Shown piece by piece: positions 40,683-48,938 of a stretch of DNA of 64,000 nt (position 1 is its first letter; every line of letters begins with the position of its first letter). This DNA comes from Streptomyces hundungensis (GTDB lineage Bacteria; Actinomycetota; Actinomycetes; Streptomycetales; Streptomycetaceae). The stretch is taken from positions 5,208,001-5,272,000 of the forward strand of contig NZ_CP032698.1 in assembly GCF_003627815.1 (NCBI RefSeq), given 5' to 3'. The notes under the pieces are model-generated. The model ran no database searches and was not told where the DNA came from. It saw only the letters and a list, made by a program, of their open reading frames with translations. The translations under genes were made by a program, and so were the position numbers.

Positions 40683-42602
40683 TCAGTCGAGGCGGCGGTC
40701 GATCACCGTCTTGATCTTTCCGCTGACCGGGTTGCGGTCCAGCGCGCCTTCGGGGTGGCACTCGACGCGGAGTTCGAAGACCTTCAGGCCGTCGTCGAAG
40801 ACCTGGAGGTGGCTGAGGACGGGCAGCGCCCCCGTGAGGAACGCGTGCAGGGCGTCGGGGTCCAGCTCGTGCGGGGCCTCGGTGCGCACGATCAGGGTCT
40901 CCGTGCCGTCACAGGTCTGGATCTCCGCCTGGAGCTGGGAGATCTGGAACTTCTCCAGTGCGTCGAGCAGTTCACCGTAGTGAACCGTCCAGGCCTTGAC
41001 CTTGATCTGCCCGTCGCTGCGGCCGAGGTACTCCAGGACCCGCCCCGACACCCCGCAGGCGCAGTCGCGTTGGCTGACGCGTCCCACGTCGCCGATGCGG
41101 TAGCGGATCAGCGGCCCCTCGAACTTCTGCATGCTGGTGATCAGCAGATGGCCGCTCTGCCCGTCCGGCACCGGCCGGCCGTCGTCGTCGACGACCTCGA
41201 TCAGGTTGTAGTCGTCGTTGATGTGGTGGAGGGTGCGCCCCATGTGGGCACACTGGTGGCCGAGTTGGGCGCCGTCGTTGGCGGCCAGGATGCTGGAGAT
41301 CACCTCGGTGCCGAGCTCGGTGCGCAGCCACTGCTTGTCGGACTCCGTCATCGGGGTGCCGCCGTAGACGACCTTCTCGATGCGCAGCGCCGGGTCGAGC
41401 TGCTTGGCCTCCCGCAGCAGCGGGAGGATCAGCGCGGGCATGCCGAGCAGGACGTTCGCGGAGAAGTCGCGCACCAGCATCAGCAGCAGGTCGGCGGTGA
41501 TCTGTTGCCCGGCCGAGTAGGCCTCCACGGGCATCCGGGTCAGCTCGCTGCTGGTGGTGATCAAGCCCCCGTAAAGGCCGCCGCCCATCAGGGTGTTGAC
41601 GACCCGGTCGCCGTTGCGCACGCCCAGCGAGCGCATCAGCGGGATCGCCTCGCGCACCATGTTCTCCCAGTCCGTACGGGAGTACACGATGTAGCGCGGT
41701 TCACCGCTGGAGGCGCCGCTGCGCAGGACCTCGCCGGAGGGCAGGGCGCCGCTGGACAGGCCGCGGTCGCGCGGCAGCGAGACCTTCTCCAGTGTGTGCT
41801 TGTCCAGGATCGGCAGCCGGACCAGGTCGGCGGTGCCGTTCACCTGGGGCAGGTCGCGGTAGTGCGGGGTGCGGCGGGCCCGGCCCACCAGATAGCGCAG
41901 CCGCGCGTCGAGGCGGGCGGCCCGCTGGGGGTCGTCGTCGCGGGCCCGGGCCAAGGTGGTGCCGGCCAGATAGGTGGCGGTGAAGAGCTCCTGGAACCAG
42001 GGGGAGCGGCAGTCCAGTGCGGCGACCGGGCTCGGCAGCCCGTCCAGGCCCGGTGCGCCCTGGATGCGGATGGCCGCGCTGCCCGGCCGGGGCGCCCGGA
42101 CGAACAGTTCGCCGTCGGCGGCCGGGCCGTCGCCCTCCACCACGAGGTCGGGCACCCGGATGTGCCGCGCGCCGTCCACGGGAGTGTCGAGCGGCGCGGT
42201 GCGGGCGCCCGGCAGCGGCACGCCCGCCTCCCGCAGCAGCGCGATCAGCGCCTCCCACGGCTCGGGCCGCGCGGTGCGCAGAACCACGTCGTTGCCGAGC
42301 GCCCAGGCCAGCAGGAGCCCACGCAGGGTGGGGCCGGCCGCGTCGTCGTCGAGGGCGACCAGACCGGCCGGGTCGTGACGCCACACGTCGTCGGTGTCGG
42401 TCATCGGCCGCCAGGGGAACTGGCTCAACCCGCCGAGCGCCTCGTCGAGGGCGGCCGCGAGCGCGGTGCTGTCGAAGAGGACGGAGAGCTCGCTCCAGCC
42501 GGACTCCTCAAGGAGGTGGCCGAGCGCCGAGGCCGGGTCGGTGCGCAGCGAGGCTTCCGCGTGCTCCACGGCAAGCAGCAGGTCGGTGGGGTAGAACCTC
42601 AT
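40683..42602 (-). CDS. AMP-forming ligase (PaaK/LuxE-like) with extra N-terminal domain
   Basis: A 639-residue protein starting MRFYPTDLLLAVEHAE; its ATG overlaps the ATP-grasp stop by ATGA. Residues from about 230 onward match the phenylacetate-CoA-ligase/LuxE class: LPILDKHTLEK, EVLRSGASSGEPRYIVYSR (phosphate loop), VVYGGTPMTESDKQWL, PLIRYRIGDVGR, GRVLEYLGRSDGQIKVKA and a C-terminal lid. Such enzymes adenylate a carboxylate and pass it to CoA, ACP or an amine. About 220 extra N-terminal residues include ALGNDVVLRTARPEPWEALI, resembling a degenerate LuxC/aldehyde-dehydrogenase-type nucleotide fold. The arrangement is unusual. Confidence 0.82.
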   Translation of the reverse strand: MRFYPTDLLLAVEHAEASLRTDPASALGHLLEESGWSELSVLFDSTALAAALDEALGGLSQFPWRPMTDTDDVWRHDPAGLVALDDDAAGPTLRGLLLAWALGNDVVLRTARPEPWEALIALLREAGVPLPGARTAPLDTPVDGARHIRVPDLVVEGDGPAADGELFVRAPRPGSAAIRIQGAPGLDGLPSPVAALDCRSPWFQELFTATYLAGTTLARARDDDPQRAARLDARLRYLVGRARRTPHYRDLPQVNGTADLVRLPILDKHTLEKVSLPRDRGLSSGALPSGEVLRSGASSGEPRYIVYSRTDWENMVREAIPLMRSLGVRNGDRVVNTLMGGGLYGGLITTSSELTRMPVEAYSAGQQITADLLLMLVRDFSANVLLGMPALILPLLREAKQLDPALRIEKVVYGGTPMTESDKQWLRTELGTEVISSILAANDGAQLGHQCAHMGRTLHHINDDYNLIEVVDDDGRPVPDGQSGHLLITSMQKFEGPLIRYRIGDVGRVSQRDCACGVSGRVLEYLGRSDGQIKVKAWTVHYGELLDALEKFQISQLQAEIQTCDGTETLIVRTEAPHELDPDALHAFLTGALPVLSHLQVFDDGLKVFELRVECHPEGALDRNPVSGKIKTVIDRRLD

Positions 42603-43801
42603 GACGGGCTCCCGGTCGGGACGGCGGCGGAGTGGACGGTGACGGCCTCGGCGCACGCGCGCAGGAACGCGCCGAGCACCTCGGGATCGGGGTGGGAGGC
42701 CTCGATGAAGACGGGCACCTCCCACTCCTGGTAGGTGATGTGGTCCGGGAGCGGGTCCCCCGGGGCCAGGACGTGGACGCGCTCCACACAGGGGTGTTCG
42801 CGCAGGGCGCGGGGCACCTCGATGCGGTGGCCGTGATCCTGCGGGAGATGGTGGCCGGGGAAGGCCAGCCAGCCGTGGTAACGGCCGCTGGGCGCCTGGG
42901 ACTTGGGGCGGTCGGTACCGAGCCGCACGGCGATCTCGTGGGAGGGGAGATGGATGCCCGTGTGGCGCTCATGGGCGGTGACGACGCCGGCGCCGCCCAC
43001 CCGGTTGGCGATCTCCAGGAAGACGAACGAATCGTCCGCGGTGTGGAACAACTCCAGGTGGATGCAGCCCTCGTCGATGCCCAGGGCCTCGACGACCCCG
43101 TCGACGAAACGGCGGTGTTCCTCGGTCACGGGGATCTGGTGCGAGCCGAGCGGCGTGCCGTCGGCGTACTGCACCGGCTTGTTGACGTAACGGCTCACCG
43201 ACAGCTCAAACAGCCGGCCGTCCTTCAGCAGTCCGTCCGCGTGCAGGATCGCACCATCGATGTGCTCCTCCAGTTGGTACTCCTCGGGCCGCGGCAGCGC
43301 GCCGTGGACGGACACCGCCTCCTGGGCGCTGTCGAGCACCAACACGCCCTCGCTGGACGCTCCCTGACGCGGCTTCAGAACCGTACGTCCGCTCCACGGC
43401 AGGACCCCGTCGGCGGGCGGAGCGGCCACGAAGCGCGGGTGGCGGATGCCGGAGCCGGCCAGTGCCCGCTTCATCGCCACCTTGTCGCGGACCCGCTCCA
43501 GGACGTCCCGCGCGGGGCCGGGCAGGCCCAGGTGCGCCCGGACCCGCGCGGCCTCCAGGATGCCGAACTCGGAGAGCGACAGCACCTTGTCGTAGCCGTC
43601 GGCGGGTGAGGTGCGGGCGGTGATCCCGGCCACCAGGTCCTCGCCGTCGTCCAGGACCAGGCGTACGCACCGCAGTTCGTCGGGCACCTCCCGGATGTCC
43701 CGGGCCCGGCCGATGTAGGTCACCTCGTGCCGGTCGTGGTCGACGCCGCGGTGATAGGCGATCTTCCGATAAGGAACCTGGTGGATGATGAGGATCTTCA
43801 T
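42599..43801 (-). CDS. ATP-grasp carboxylate-amine ligase
   Basis: A 400-residue ATP-grasp enzyme. An N-terminal Rossmann-like part (MKILIIHQVPYRKIAYHRG) precedes the grasp domain with VLKPRQGASSEGVLV (ATP-binding Lys and loop), QLEEHIDGAILHADGL, and metal-binding LELFHTADDSFVFLEIANRVGG. Such enzymes make an acyl phosphate and join it to an amine, as in dipeptide antibiotics. It is coupled at both ends (ATGA overlaps) to the ketosynthase and the AMP-ligase, so all three probably act on one product. Confidence 0.9.
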   Translation of the reverse strand: MKILIIHQVPYRKIAYHRGVDHDRHEVTYIGRARDIREVPDELRCVRLVLDDGEDLVAGITARTSPADGYDKVLSLSEFGILEAARVRAHLGLPGPARDVLERVRDKVAMKRALAGSGIRHPRFVAAPPADGVLPWSGRTVLKPRQGASSEGVLVLDSAQEAVSVHGALPRPEEYQLEEHIDGAILHADGLLKDGRLFELSVSRYVNKPVQYADGTPLGSHQIPVTEEHRRFVDGVVEALGIDEGCIHLELFHTADDSFVFLEIANRVGGAGVVTAHERHTGIHLPSHEIAVRLGTDRPKSQAPSGRYHGWLAFPGHHLPQDHGHRIEVPRALREHPCVERVHVLAPGDPLPDHITYQEWEVPVFIEASHPDPEVLGAFLRACAEAVTVHSAAVPTGSPS

Positions 43802-44757
43802 CCTGAGTACTCCAAGGCGGTGATGCCCCAGGTGAATCCCATGGAGCTGGTGGCGAGCAGGATCAGATCGCCACGTCGCAGCCGGCGCTGTTCGACGAGG
43901 TCCTGCAAGGCGATGAGGGTGTCGGCTCCGCCCATGTGGCCGAGCCGGTCGTAATTGAAGACGCTGCGGTCCGCCGGAATTCCCAGGTTGTCCAGCATCC
44001 GCTCGTGCATGCTTTTGTCGCCCTGGTTGATGAGGAAATACGAGACGTCGGATACGTCGCGTTCCAGGGTGCGCAGGGTTTCGCCGACGAGCCTCGTGAA
44101 GTTCTCTACGTAGGCGTCGGCCAGGCCCCGCCGGTGGGGGCCGCGCCGGATGACGACCCGGCCCTCGCGTGTCTCGCCCTTGTAGTAGTCCACCCAGCTC
44201 GGATCGGTGCGCATCTCGGAGTGGAGGAGCCGGAAAGAGAGATCGTGGTGCGCCAGCAGAACCGCCGCGCCCGCATCGCCAAAATTGAACAGGGCCTTGG
44301 AATCCGGGTCACTGTAATCCAACATCTGGCTCAGCCGGTCTCCCATGAGGACCAAGGTGTATTCGCCCGGCTTCAGGTTTCGGCTCTCCGTCGCCAGCCA
44401 CATGGCGGTGAGGCCGGCATTGCAGAAGTTCGTTATCTCGAAACAGTGCGCGTTCTCGATGCCCAGTTCATGGGCGACCTTGGCGGCCGGCGACCAGAAC
44501 GGGGCGTCCCATTCGCCGGATCCCGCGTAGATCACCTGACGGATCGCGCCGCGTTCCACCTCCACCCGGTCCAGGAGCCGGACGGCGGCCCGGTGGGCGA
44601 GCTGCCAGGACTGCTCGTCGGGGGCGAGGACGGGAAAGCTTTCCGTGTGCGTGATGGCCGCCAGGTCCGCGACGGCGACACCCGAGGCGACATGCATGTC
44701 GTGGATGTCGGCCGTCGCGGAGGGAAAGCACACGTCGAAGTCGACTATGCCTCCCAC
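43798..44757 (-). CDS. ketosynthase III (FabH-like) with atypical active site
   Basis: A 319-residue thiolase-fold protein from GTG at 44757, which follows GAGGCGAG and overlaps the dioxygenase gene by 13 bases; the frame remains open upstream but there encodes the other gene. The nucleophile Cys112 is in ITNFCNAGLTA. The FabH His of the HQAN motif is replaced (LINQGDKSMHERM), and the GNTS Asn is replaced by His in DRLGHMGGADTLIAL. It may act as an acyltransferase or a non-decarboxylating synthase rather than a standard FabH (inference). Confidence 0.8.
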   Translation of the reverse strand: MGGIVDFDVCFPSATADIHDMHVASGVAVADLAAITHTESFPVLAPDEQSWQLAHRAAVRLLDRVEVERGAIRQVIYAGSGEWDAPFWSPAAKVAHELGIENAHCFEITNFCNAGLTAMWLATESRNLKPGEYTLVLMGDRLSQMLDYSDPDSKALFNFGDAGAAVLLAHHDLSFRLLHSEMRTDPSWVDYYKGETREGRVVIRRGPHRRGLADAYVENFTRLVGETLRTLERDVSDVSYFLINQGDKSMHERMLDNLGIPADRSVFNYDRLGHMGGADTLIALQDLVEQRRLRRGDLILLATSSMGFTWGITALEYSG

Positions 44758-45599
44758 GAGCCACTCGCCTCGATGCTGACGCGGTGCACCGTGCGGTCGA
44801 CGCCCGGCTCGATCGCGGTCGCCGCGTGATACGTCGTCTCGGTCTTCCAGATCACCAGGTCGCGGGGGGTCCACCGGTGGGTGTAGACGTGCGCGGGGTC
44901 CTGGATGAGCTGGTCGAGCACCGCGAAGAACGCCTCGTTCTCGTTGGCGTCGAAACCGATCACGCGGTCCAGGTACTCCGGGGCGCCGTAGATGTAGCGC
45001 CGTCCCGTGCCGGGGTCCGTCTTGACCAGCGGGTGCTCGACCATCGGGTGCTCGAACTCCACCAGCGCCTTGAACTCGGCGATGGAGAGCCCCGCGTGCT
45101 CGGGGGCGATGCGCTGGCGCTTGGTGACGGTGTGGACCGCGGTACGGCCCTCGACCTTGGCCTTCCACTCCTCGGGCAGGCGGTCGTACACGTCGCAGGC
45201 GTTGGCGTAGAGGGTGTGGCCGCTGGTGCCCGGCACCTGCACGCCGTGGAGCATCGTGTACGGAGCCGCGTCCTTCTGGTACGAGGAGTCCTGGTGCCAG
45301 AAGTTGCCGACGCGGGCGACGCCGACCGGCTTGCCCTTGTTGGTCGCGTTCGAGGAGATCATGATCTCCTCGTGCTCGGGGTGGCGGTACTTGGCCATGA
45401 GGAACGGCTTGGGCCTGCCGAGGCGGCTGGCGAGCTCGATCTGCTGCTCGGGGGTGATGTCCAGGCCGCGTACGACGAACAGCTCACGCTCGTGCAGCTG
45501 CCGGACGATCTCCTCCCACACCTCCGGGCGCAGCAGGTCCTCATAGGTGGCGCCGGTCAGCTCGGTGCCGATGAACGGGGTCAGGTGGGCGGTCTGCAT
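44745..45599 (-). CDS. TauD/TfdA-family Fe(II)/2-oxoglutarate dioxygenase
   Basis: A 284-residue non-haem iron enzyme. The ATG at 45599 follows AAGGAGA. The iron ligands are seen as HxD in GNFWHQDSSYQ (around residue 100) and a distal His in TTYHAATA; the 2-oxoglutarate-binding Arg is in RTVHRVSI. The size fits TauD-type hydroxylases, but also decarboxylating/desaturating relatives such as the isonitrile-forming ScoE. Substrate unknown. It is 20 bases after the ALAS-like gene and overlaps the ketosynthase gene. Confidence 0.9.
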   Translation of the reverse strand: MQTAHLTPFIGTELTGATYEDLLRPEVWEEIVRQLHERELFVVRGLDITPEQQIELASRLGRPKPFLMAKYRHPEHEEIMISSNATNKGKPVGVARVGNFWHQDSSYQKDAAPYTMLHGVQVPGTSGHTLYANACDVYDRLPEEWKAKVEGRTAVHTVTKRQRIAPEHAGLSIAEFKALVEFEHPMVEHPLVKTDPGTGRRYIYGAPEYLDRVIGFDANENEAFFAVLDQLIQDPAHVYTHRWTPRDLVIWKTETTYHAATAIEPGVDRTVHRVSIEASGSWEA

Positions 45600-45619
45600 G
45601 GGATGTCTCCTTCAGGGGG

Positions 45620-46831
45620 TCAGTCGTCGGCCAGGCACAGCGCGAGCGCCTGGACGAACCGGTCGATCTGTTCGGGGGTGCGGAAGGGGGCGACGGTGAC
45701 GCGGAAGCGCTCACCGCCCCGTGCCACCGAGGGGAAGTTGATGGGCTGGACGTAGATGCCGAACTCGTGCAGGAGCCGCTGCGAGATCCGTTTGACCCGC
45801 TCGCCGCCCGGCACCAGGACGGGGACGAGGTGGGTGGGGGCGGAGACGAAGTCGATGCCGCTCTCGCGCAGCCGTCGGCGCATCAGGTCGGCGTTGGCGC
45901 GCAACTCCTGGCGCAGCCGCACCCCTTCCGGGCCCTGGAGCACGCTCAGGCTCATGAGGGTGGCGTCCAGGCTGGAGCGGGGGATCGTGGTGGTGAAGAT
46001 GAACCCGGGGGCGTGCGAGCGCACATAGTCGAGGGCCGTGTCGGGGCCCGCGACATAGCCGCCGGTGGTGCCCACGGCCTTGCCGAACACGCCCTGCACG
46101 AAGGTGACCCGGCTCTCGCCGATCTCCTCGCAGATCCCGGCCCCGGTGGCGCCGTTGACTCCGATGGCGTGCGTCTCGTCGAGGTAGGTCAGCGCGTTGT
46201 ACCGCTCGGCGAGGTCGCAGATCTCCGCGATGGGCGCGATGTCGCCGTCCATTGAGTACACCGACTCGAACACGATCAGCTTCGGCCGGTCCGACGGGTA
46301 CGAGGCGAGGGCCTGCTCCAGGTCGGCGAGGTCGTTGTGGGCGAAGATGTGCTTGGTGTTGCCCGACGCCCGGACGCCCTCGATGAGGGAGCGGTGGTTG
46401 AGCGCGTCGGAGAAGACGACCGTCTGCGGCACCGCCTTCAGCAGCGTGGACAGCGTCTCCACATTGGCGACGTAACCGCTGGTGAACACCAGGGCCCGCG
46501 CCATGCCGTGCCAGTCGGCCAGCCGCCGCTCCAGCTCCACATGGGCCTCGCTGGTGCCGGCGATGTTGCGGGAGCCGCCGTTGCCGGTGCCGTGGCGCAG
46601 CGTGGAGGCGATCTGCGCCTGCATGACGTCGGGGTGCTGGCTCATGCCCAGGTAGTCGTTGGTGCACCAGACCTGGATCCGGCGCCCCTGGTGCAGGGCG
46701 TGCCCGCGGTCCTCGGCGAGGTAGGAGCAGGGGATGAACTCGCGGTACAGGCCGTCCGCTTTCAGCCGGTCCAGGGTGTCCTGCAAGTCCACGAACGCGC
46801 TGGGCGCCTTTTCAGCGACGATTGGGGTCAC
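45620..46831 (-). CDS. 5-aminolevulinate synthase-family alpha-oxoamine synthase
   Basis: A 403-residue PLP enzyme from a GTG start with GAGAGGA upstream. It follows ALAS closely: VWCTNDYLGMSQHP, ESVYSMDGD, LDETHAIG, Schiff-base Lys251 in FGKAVGTTGGY, HAPGFIFTT and FGIYVQPINFP. Arg30 (LYREF) matches the succinyl-CoA-binding Arg21 of Rhodobacter capsulatus ALAS. Ser87 (GGSRNIAG) stands where that enzyme has Thr83, which restricts the amino acid to glycine. Streptomycetes make haem through glutamyl-tRNA, so an ALAS here points to secondary metabolism (C5N-type units, alaremycin-like aminoketones). It heads the minus-strand cluster. Confidence 0.92.
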   Translation of the reverse strand: MTPIVAEKAPSAFVDLQDTLDRLKADGLYREFIPCSYLAEDRGHALHQGRRIQVWCTNDYLGMSQHPDVMQAQIASTLRHGTGNGGSRNIAGTSEAHVELERRLADWHGMARALVFTSGYVANVETLSTLLKAVPQTVVFSDALNHRSLIEGVRASGNTKHIFAHNDLADLEQALASYPSDRPKLIVFESVYSMDGDIAPIAEICDLAERYNALTYLDETHAIGVNGATGAGICEEIGESRVTFVQGVFGKAVGTTGGYVAGPDTALDYVRSHAPGFIFTTTIPRSSLDATLMSLSVLQGPEGVRLRQELRANADLMRRRLRESGIDFVSAPTHLVPVLVPGGERVKRISQRLLHEFGIYVQPINFPSVARGGERFRVTVAPFRTPEQIDRFVQALALCLADD

Positions 46832-47176
46832 CGCGAAGTCCTCTCAACTCGGTGGCTTCCTTGGTGACTTCACTGTCGAACAGGGCGCCCGGACCAACCA
46901 GTGCGCACCGGACATATGTGTGCTGCCACCACCCACGGCGCCCCTCGCCGGCCGGTGGGCGTGTGCGGGCGAACAGCGCTGCCACGCGGCGGACTTGCCA
47001 CAATCACCACGCTCAGGGATCGCGGCAACTCTTGGATGTCGCCGAAGGGGATCCGCATCACCGCAGGTCAGGGCAGTCGTACGGGGGAGTCGACCGGCGG
47101 TCGAGGCCGGCTTGAGCCGCCGGGGGGCGGGTGTGGGCGTTGATGCGTGCGCCGGTGTCTCCCTACCGTCCTCGGC
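46832..47176. promoter_or_regulatory. divergent promoter region, ALAS cluster / XRE regulator
   Basis: This 345-base gap lies between divergently read ALAS and XRE genes and must hold both promoters. No gene is supported. Around 46908-46925 is a less GC-rich patch (ACCGGACATATGTGTGC). No clear operator is visible. Confidence 0.45.
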
Positions 47177-48052
47177 ATGAAGCAGCGTCCCTCGGGCCCT
47201 GAGCCACTGTCGCCCCAGCACATCGAAATCGGCCGGTTCCTCGCTGCCAGGCGCGCGGAAGTGACACCGGGCCAGGTCGGTCTCCCCGATGCCGGTACCC
47301 GCCGCACGCCGGGCCTGCGCCGGGAGGAGGTCGCCCTGCTCGCCGGGGTCAGCGTGTCCTGGTACACCTGGATCGAGCAGGGCCGCGCGGAGAACGTCTC
47401 CGGCGAAGTGCTCGACGCCATCGCGCGCACCCTGCGCCTGCCGGAGAGCCAGCGCGTCTATCTGCGCCAGCTCGCCGGGGTCGACGCCTCGTACACCGCC
47501 CGGGAGCAGATCACCGACCCGGAGTCGTTCCGGCCCTTCGTCGACAACTGGGGGAGCTACCCGGCGTACATCGCCGACCGCCAGTGGAACATCGTGGTGG
47601 CCAACGTCGCCGCCGAGGCGCTGCTGGGCATTCAGGACTCGGACAACCTGCTGTGGGAGCTCTTCACCAGCACGGACACCCCCGCACGCCACCCCCGGTG
47701 GGACACCGACGCGCAGGAGGCCGTCGCCCGCTTCCGGGGCCAGGCGGTCAACCATCTCGAAGAGCCCCGCATGAAGACGCTGCTGCGCCAACTCACCCAC
47801 GAAAGCCCGGAGTTCGCCCGTCTGTGGGAGCTGCGCGAGGTGGCCGAGGACGCCTGCGGACCGGCCCTGCTGCACCACCCGCACACCGGTGAACTGCACT
47901 TCAAGCGCACCACCCTCGACTTCACCGACCGCATCGCCCTGCGCCTGACGGTCTTCCACCCGATCGCGGGATCGGGGACCGCGGAGGCACTCAAGAACCT
48001 CCGGCTCCCCCTGACGGCCCGCGACGCGTCCGCCCTGGAGGTGGCGGCCTGA
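47177..48052 (+). CDS. XRE-family regulator with MmyB-like ligand domain
   Basis: A 291-residue regulator, start MKQRPSGPEPLSP. The helix-turn-helix (residues about 20-75) has TPGLRREEVALLAGVSVSWY and TWIEQGRAENVSGEVLDAIAR. The C-terminal MmyB-like domain shows ADRQWNIVVANVAAEALLG and RFRGQAVNH. Such regulators, including MmyB of the methylenomycin cluster, control secondary metabolism and may sense fatty-acid-like ligands. It is coupled by TGATG to the MBL-fold gene and diverges from the ALAS cluster, its likely target. Confidence 0.9.
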   Translation: MKQRPSGPEPLSPQHIEIGRFLAARRAEVTPGQVGLPDAGTRRTPGLRREEVALLAGVSVSWYTWIEQGRAENVSGEVLDAIARTLRLPESQRVYLRQLAGVDASYTAREQITDPESFRPFVDNWGSYPAYIADRQWNIVVANVAAEALLGIQDSDNLLWELFTSTDTPARHPRWDTDAQEAVARFRGQAVNHLEEPRMKTLLRQLTHESPEFARLWELREVAEDACGPALLHHPHTGELHFKRTTLDFTDRIALRLTVFHPIAGSGTAEALKNLRLPLTARDASALEVAA

Positions 48053-48900
48053 TGAAGACGATCCCCGCGACCCGCTGGAACAGCGCGGCCACCACCGCCC
48101 ACACCCTGCGCCTGGGCGAGTACCGGCTCACCTATCTGCCCGACGGAGCCGTACAGCTCGACCCCCGTGCCTGGTTCCCCGAGGCCGGGTCCGCCCACTG
48201 GTCGGCGCCGGCGGGGGAGTTGCTGGACGGCGCCGGGTTCCTCAGCGCTTCCATCGGCGCCCTGCTCGTCGAGTACCGCGGCCGCTGTCTACTCATCGAC
48301 GCCGGTTTCGGCCCGTACGACATCCCCGCCGCCCACACCCACCCGAGCCTGGGACGGCTGGCGGGCGGCGGTCTCGCCGCTTCCATCGAGGCGGCCGGAC
48401 GCACCCCGGCCGACATCGAGGCGGTCGCCTTCACCCATCTGCACGACGACCACTTCGGCTGGGCCCTGAGCCGGGACCGGCCGCGGCCGGCCCTGCTCGC
48501 CTCGGCGACGCTCATCGCCTCGGCACCCGAGTGGGCGTCCTGGCCCACGCGGCCCACCACCGGCATCCGGCGCATCGGCGACGGCGAGGAGATCTTCCCC
48601 GGGGTCACCGCCTGGCTGACGCCGGGGCACACCCCCGGCCACACCTGCTACGTGATCTCCGCAGGCCCCCAGCGGCTGATCGCCTTCGGAGACGTCTTCC
48701 ACACCCCGGCCCAACTGGCCAACCCCCACTGGCGGGTCACCATGGACGCCCGACCCGAGGCCGGTGTCGACACGCGCCGAGCGGTGCTCACGGAACTGGC
48801 CCGGCCCGGCACCCTCGCCTTCGCCAACCACTTCGCCGACGTCCCCTTCGGACAGCTGACGGCGGACGGCTCCACCTATAACTGGGAACCCCTCACCTGA
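48052..48900 (+). CDS. metallo-beta-lactamase-fold hydrolase
   Basis: A 282-residue MBL-fold protein. The metal motif THLHDDHFGW (HxHxDH) lies near residue 128, the second His in PGHTPGHTCYV, the bridging Asp in IAFGDVFHTP and the last His in ANHFADVPFG. The family contains lactonases (including acyl-homoserine lactonases), glyoxalase II and others. Its start overlaps the XRE stop. Near butyrolactone genes a lactonase acting on a signal is attractive but unproven. Confidence 0.88.
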   Translation: MKTIPATRWNSAATTAHTLRLGEYRLTYLPDGAVQLDPRAWFPEAGSAHWSAPAGELLDGAGFLSASIGALLVEYRGRCLLIDAGFGPYDIPAAHTHPSLGRLAGGGLAASIEAAGRTPADIEAVAFTHLHDDHFGWALSRDRPRPALLASATLIASAPEWASWPTRPTTGIRRIGDGEEIFPGVTAWLTPGHTPGHTCYVISAGPQRLIAFGDVFHTPAQLANPHWRVTMDARPEAGVDTRRAVLTELARPGTLAFANHFADVPFGQLTADGSTYNWEPLT

Positions 48901-48938
48901 CGGGACGCCCCCTTTATTTGGCGTATTCGACTCACCTT

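Noticed and set aside
45620..46831. Haem-biosynthetic hemA of the ALAS type
   Set aside because: Streptomycetes use the glutamyl-tRNA route for haem; the Ser87 change and coupling to ligase, oxygenase and ketosynthase genes point to a specialised pathway.
35708..46831. Manumycin-type C5N (aminohydroxycyclopentenone) cluster
   Set aside because: An ALAS and an acyl-activating ligase are present, but I do not see the usual amide synthetase or a polyketide partner, and the additional TauD, ATP-grasp and atypical KAS III do not belong to that set. Kept only as a comparison.
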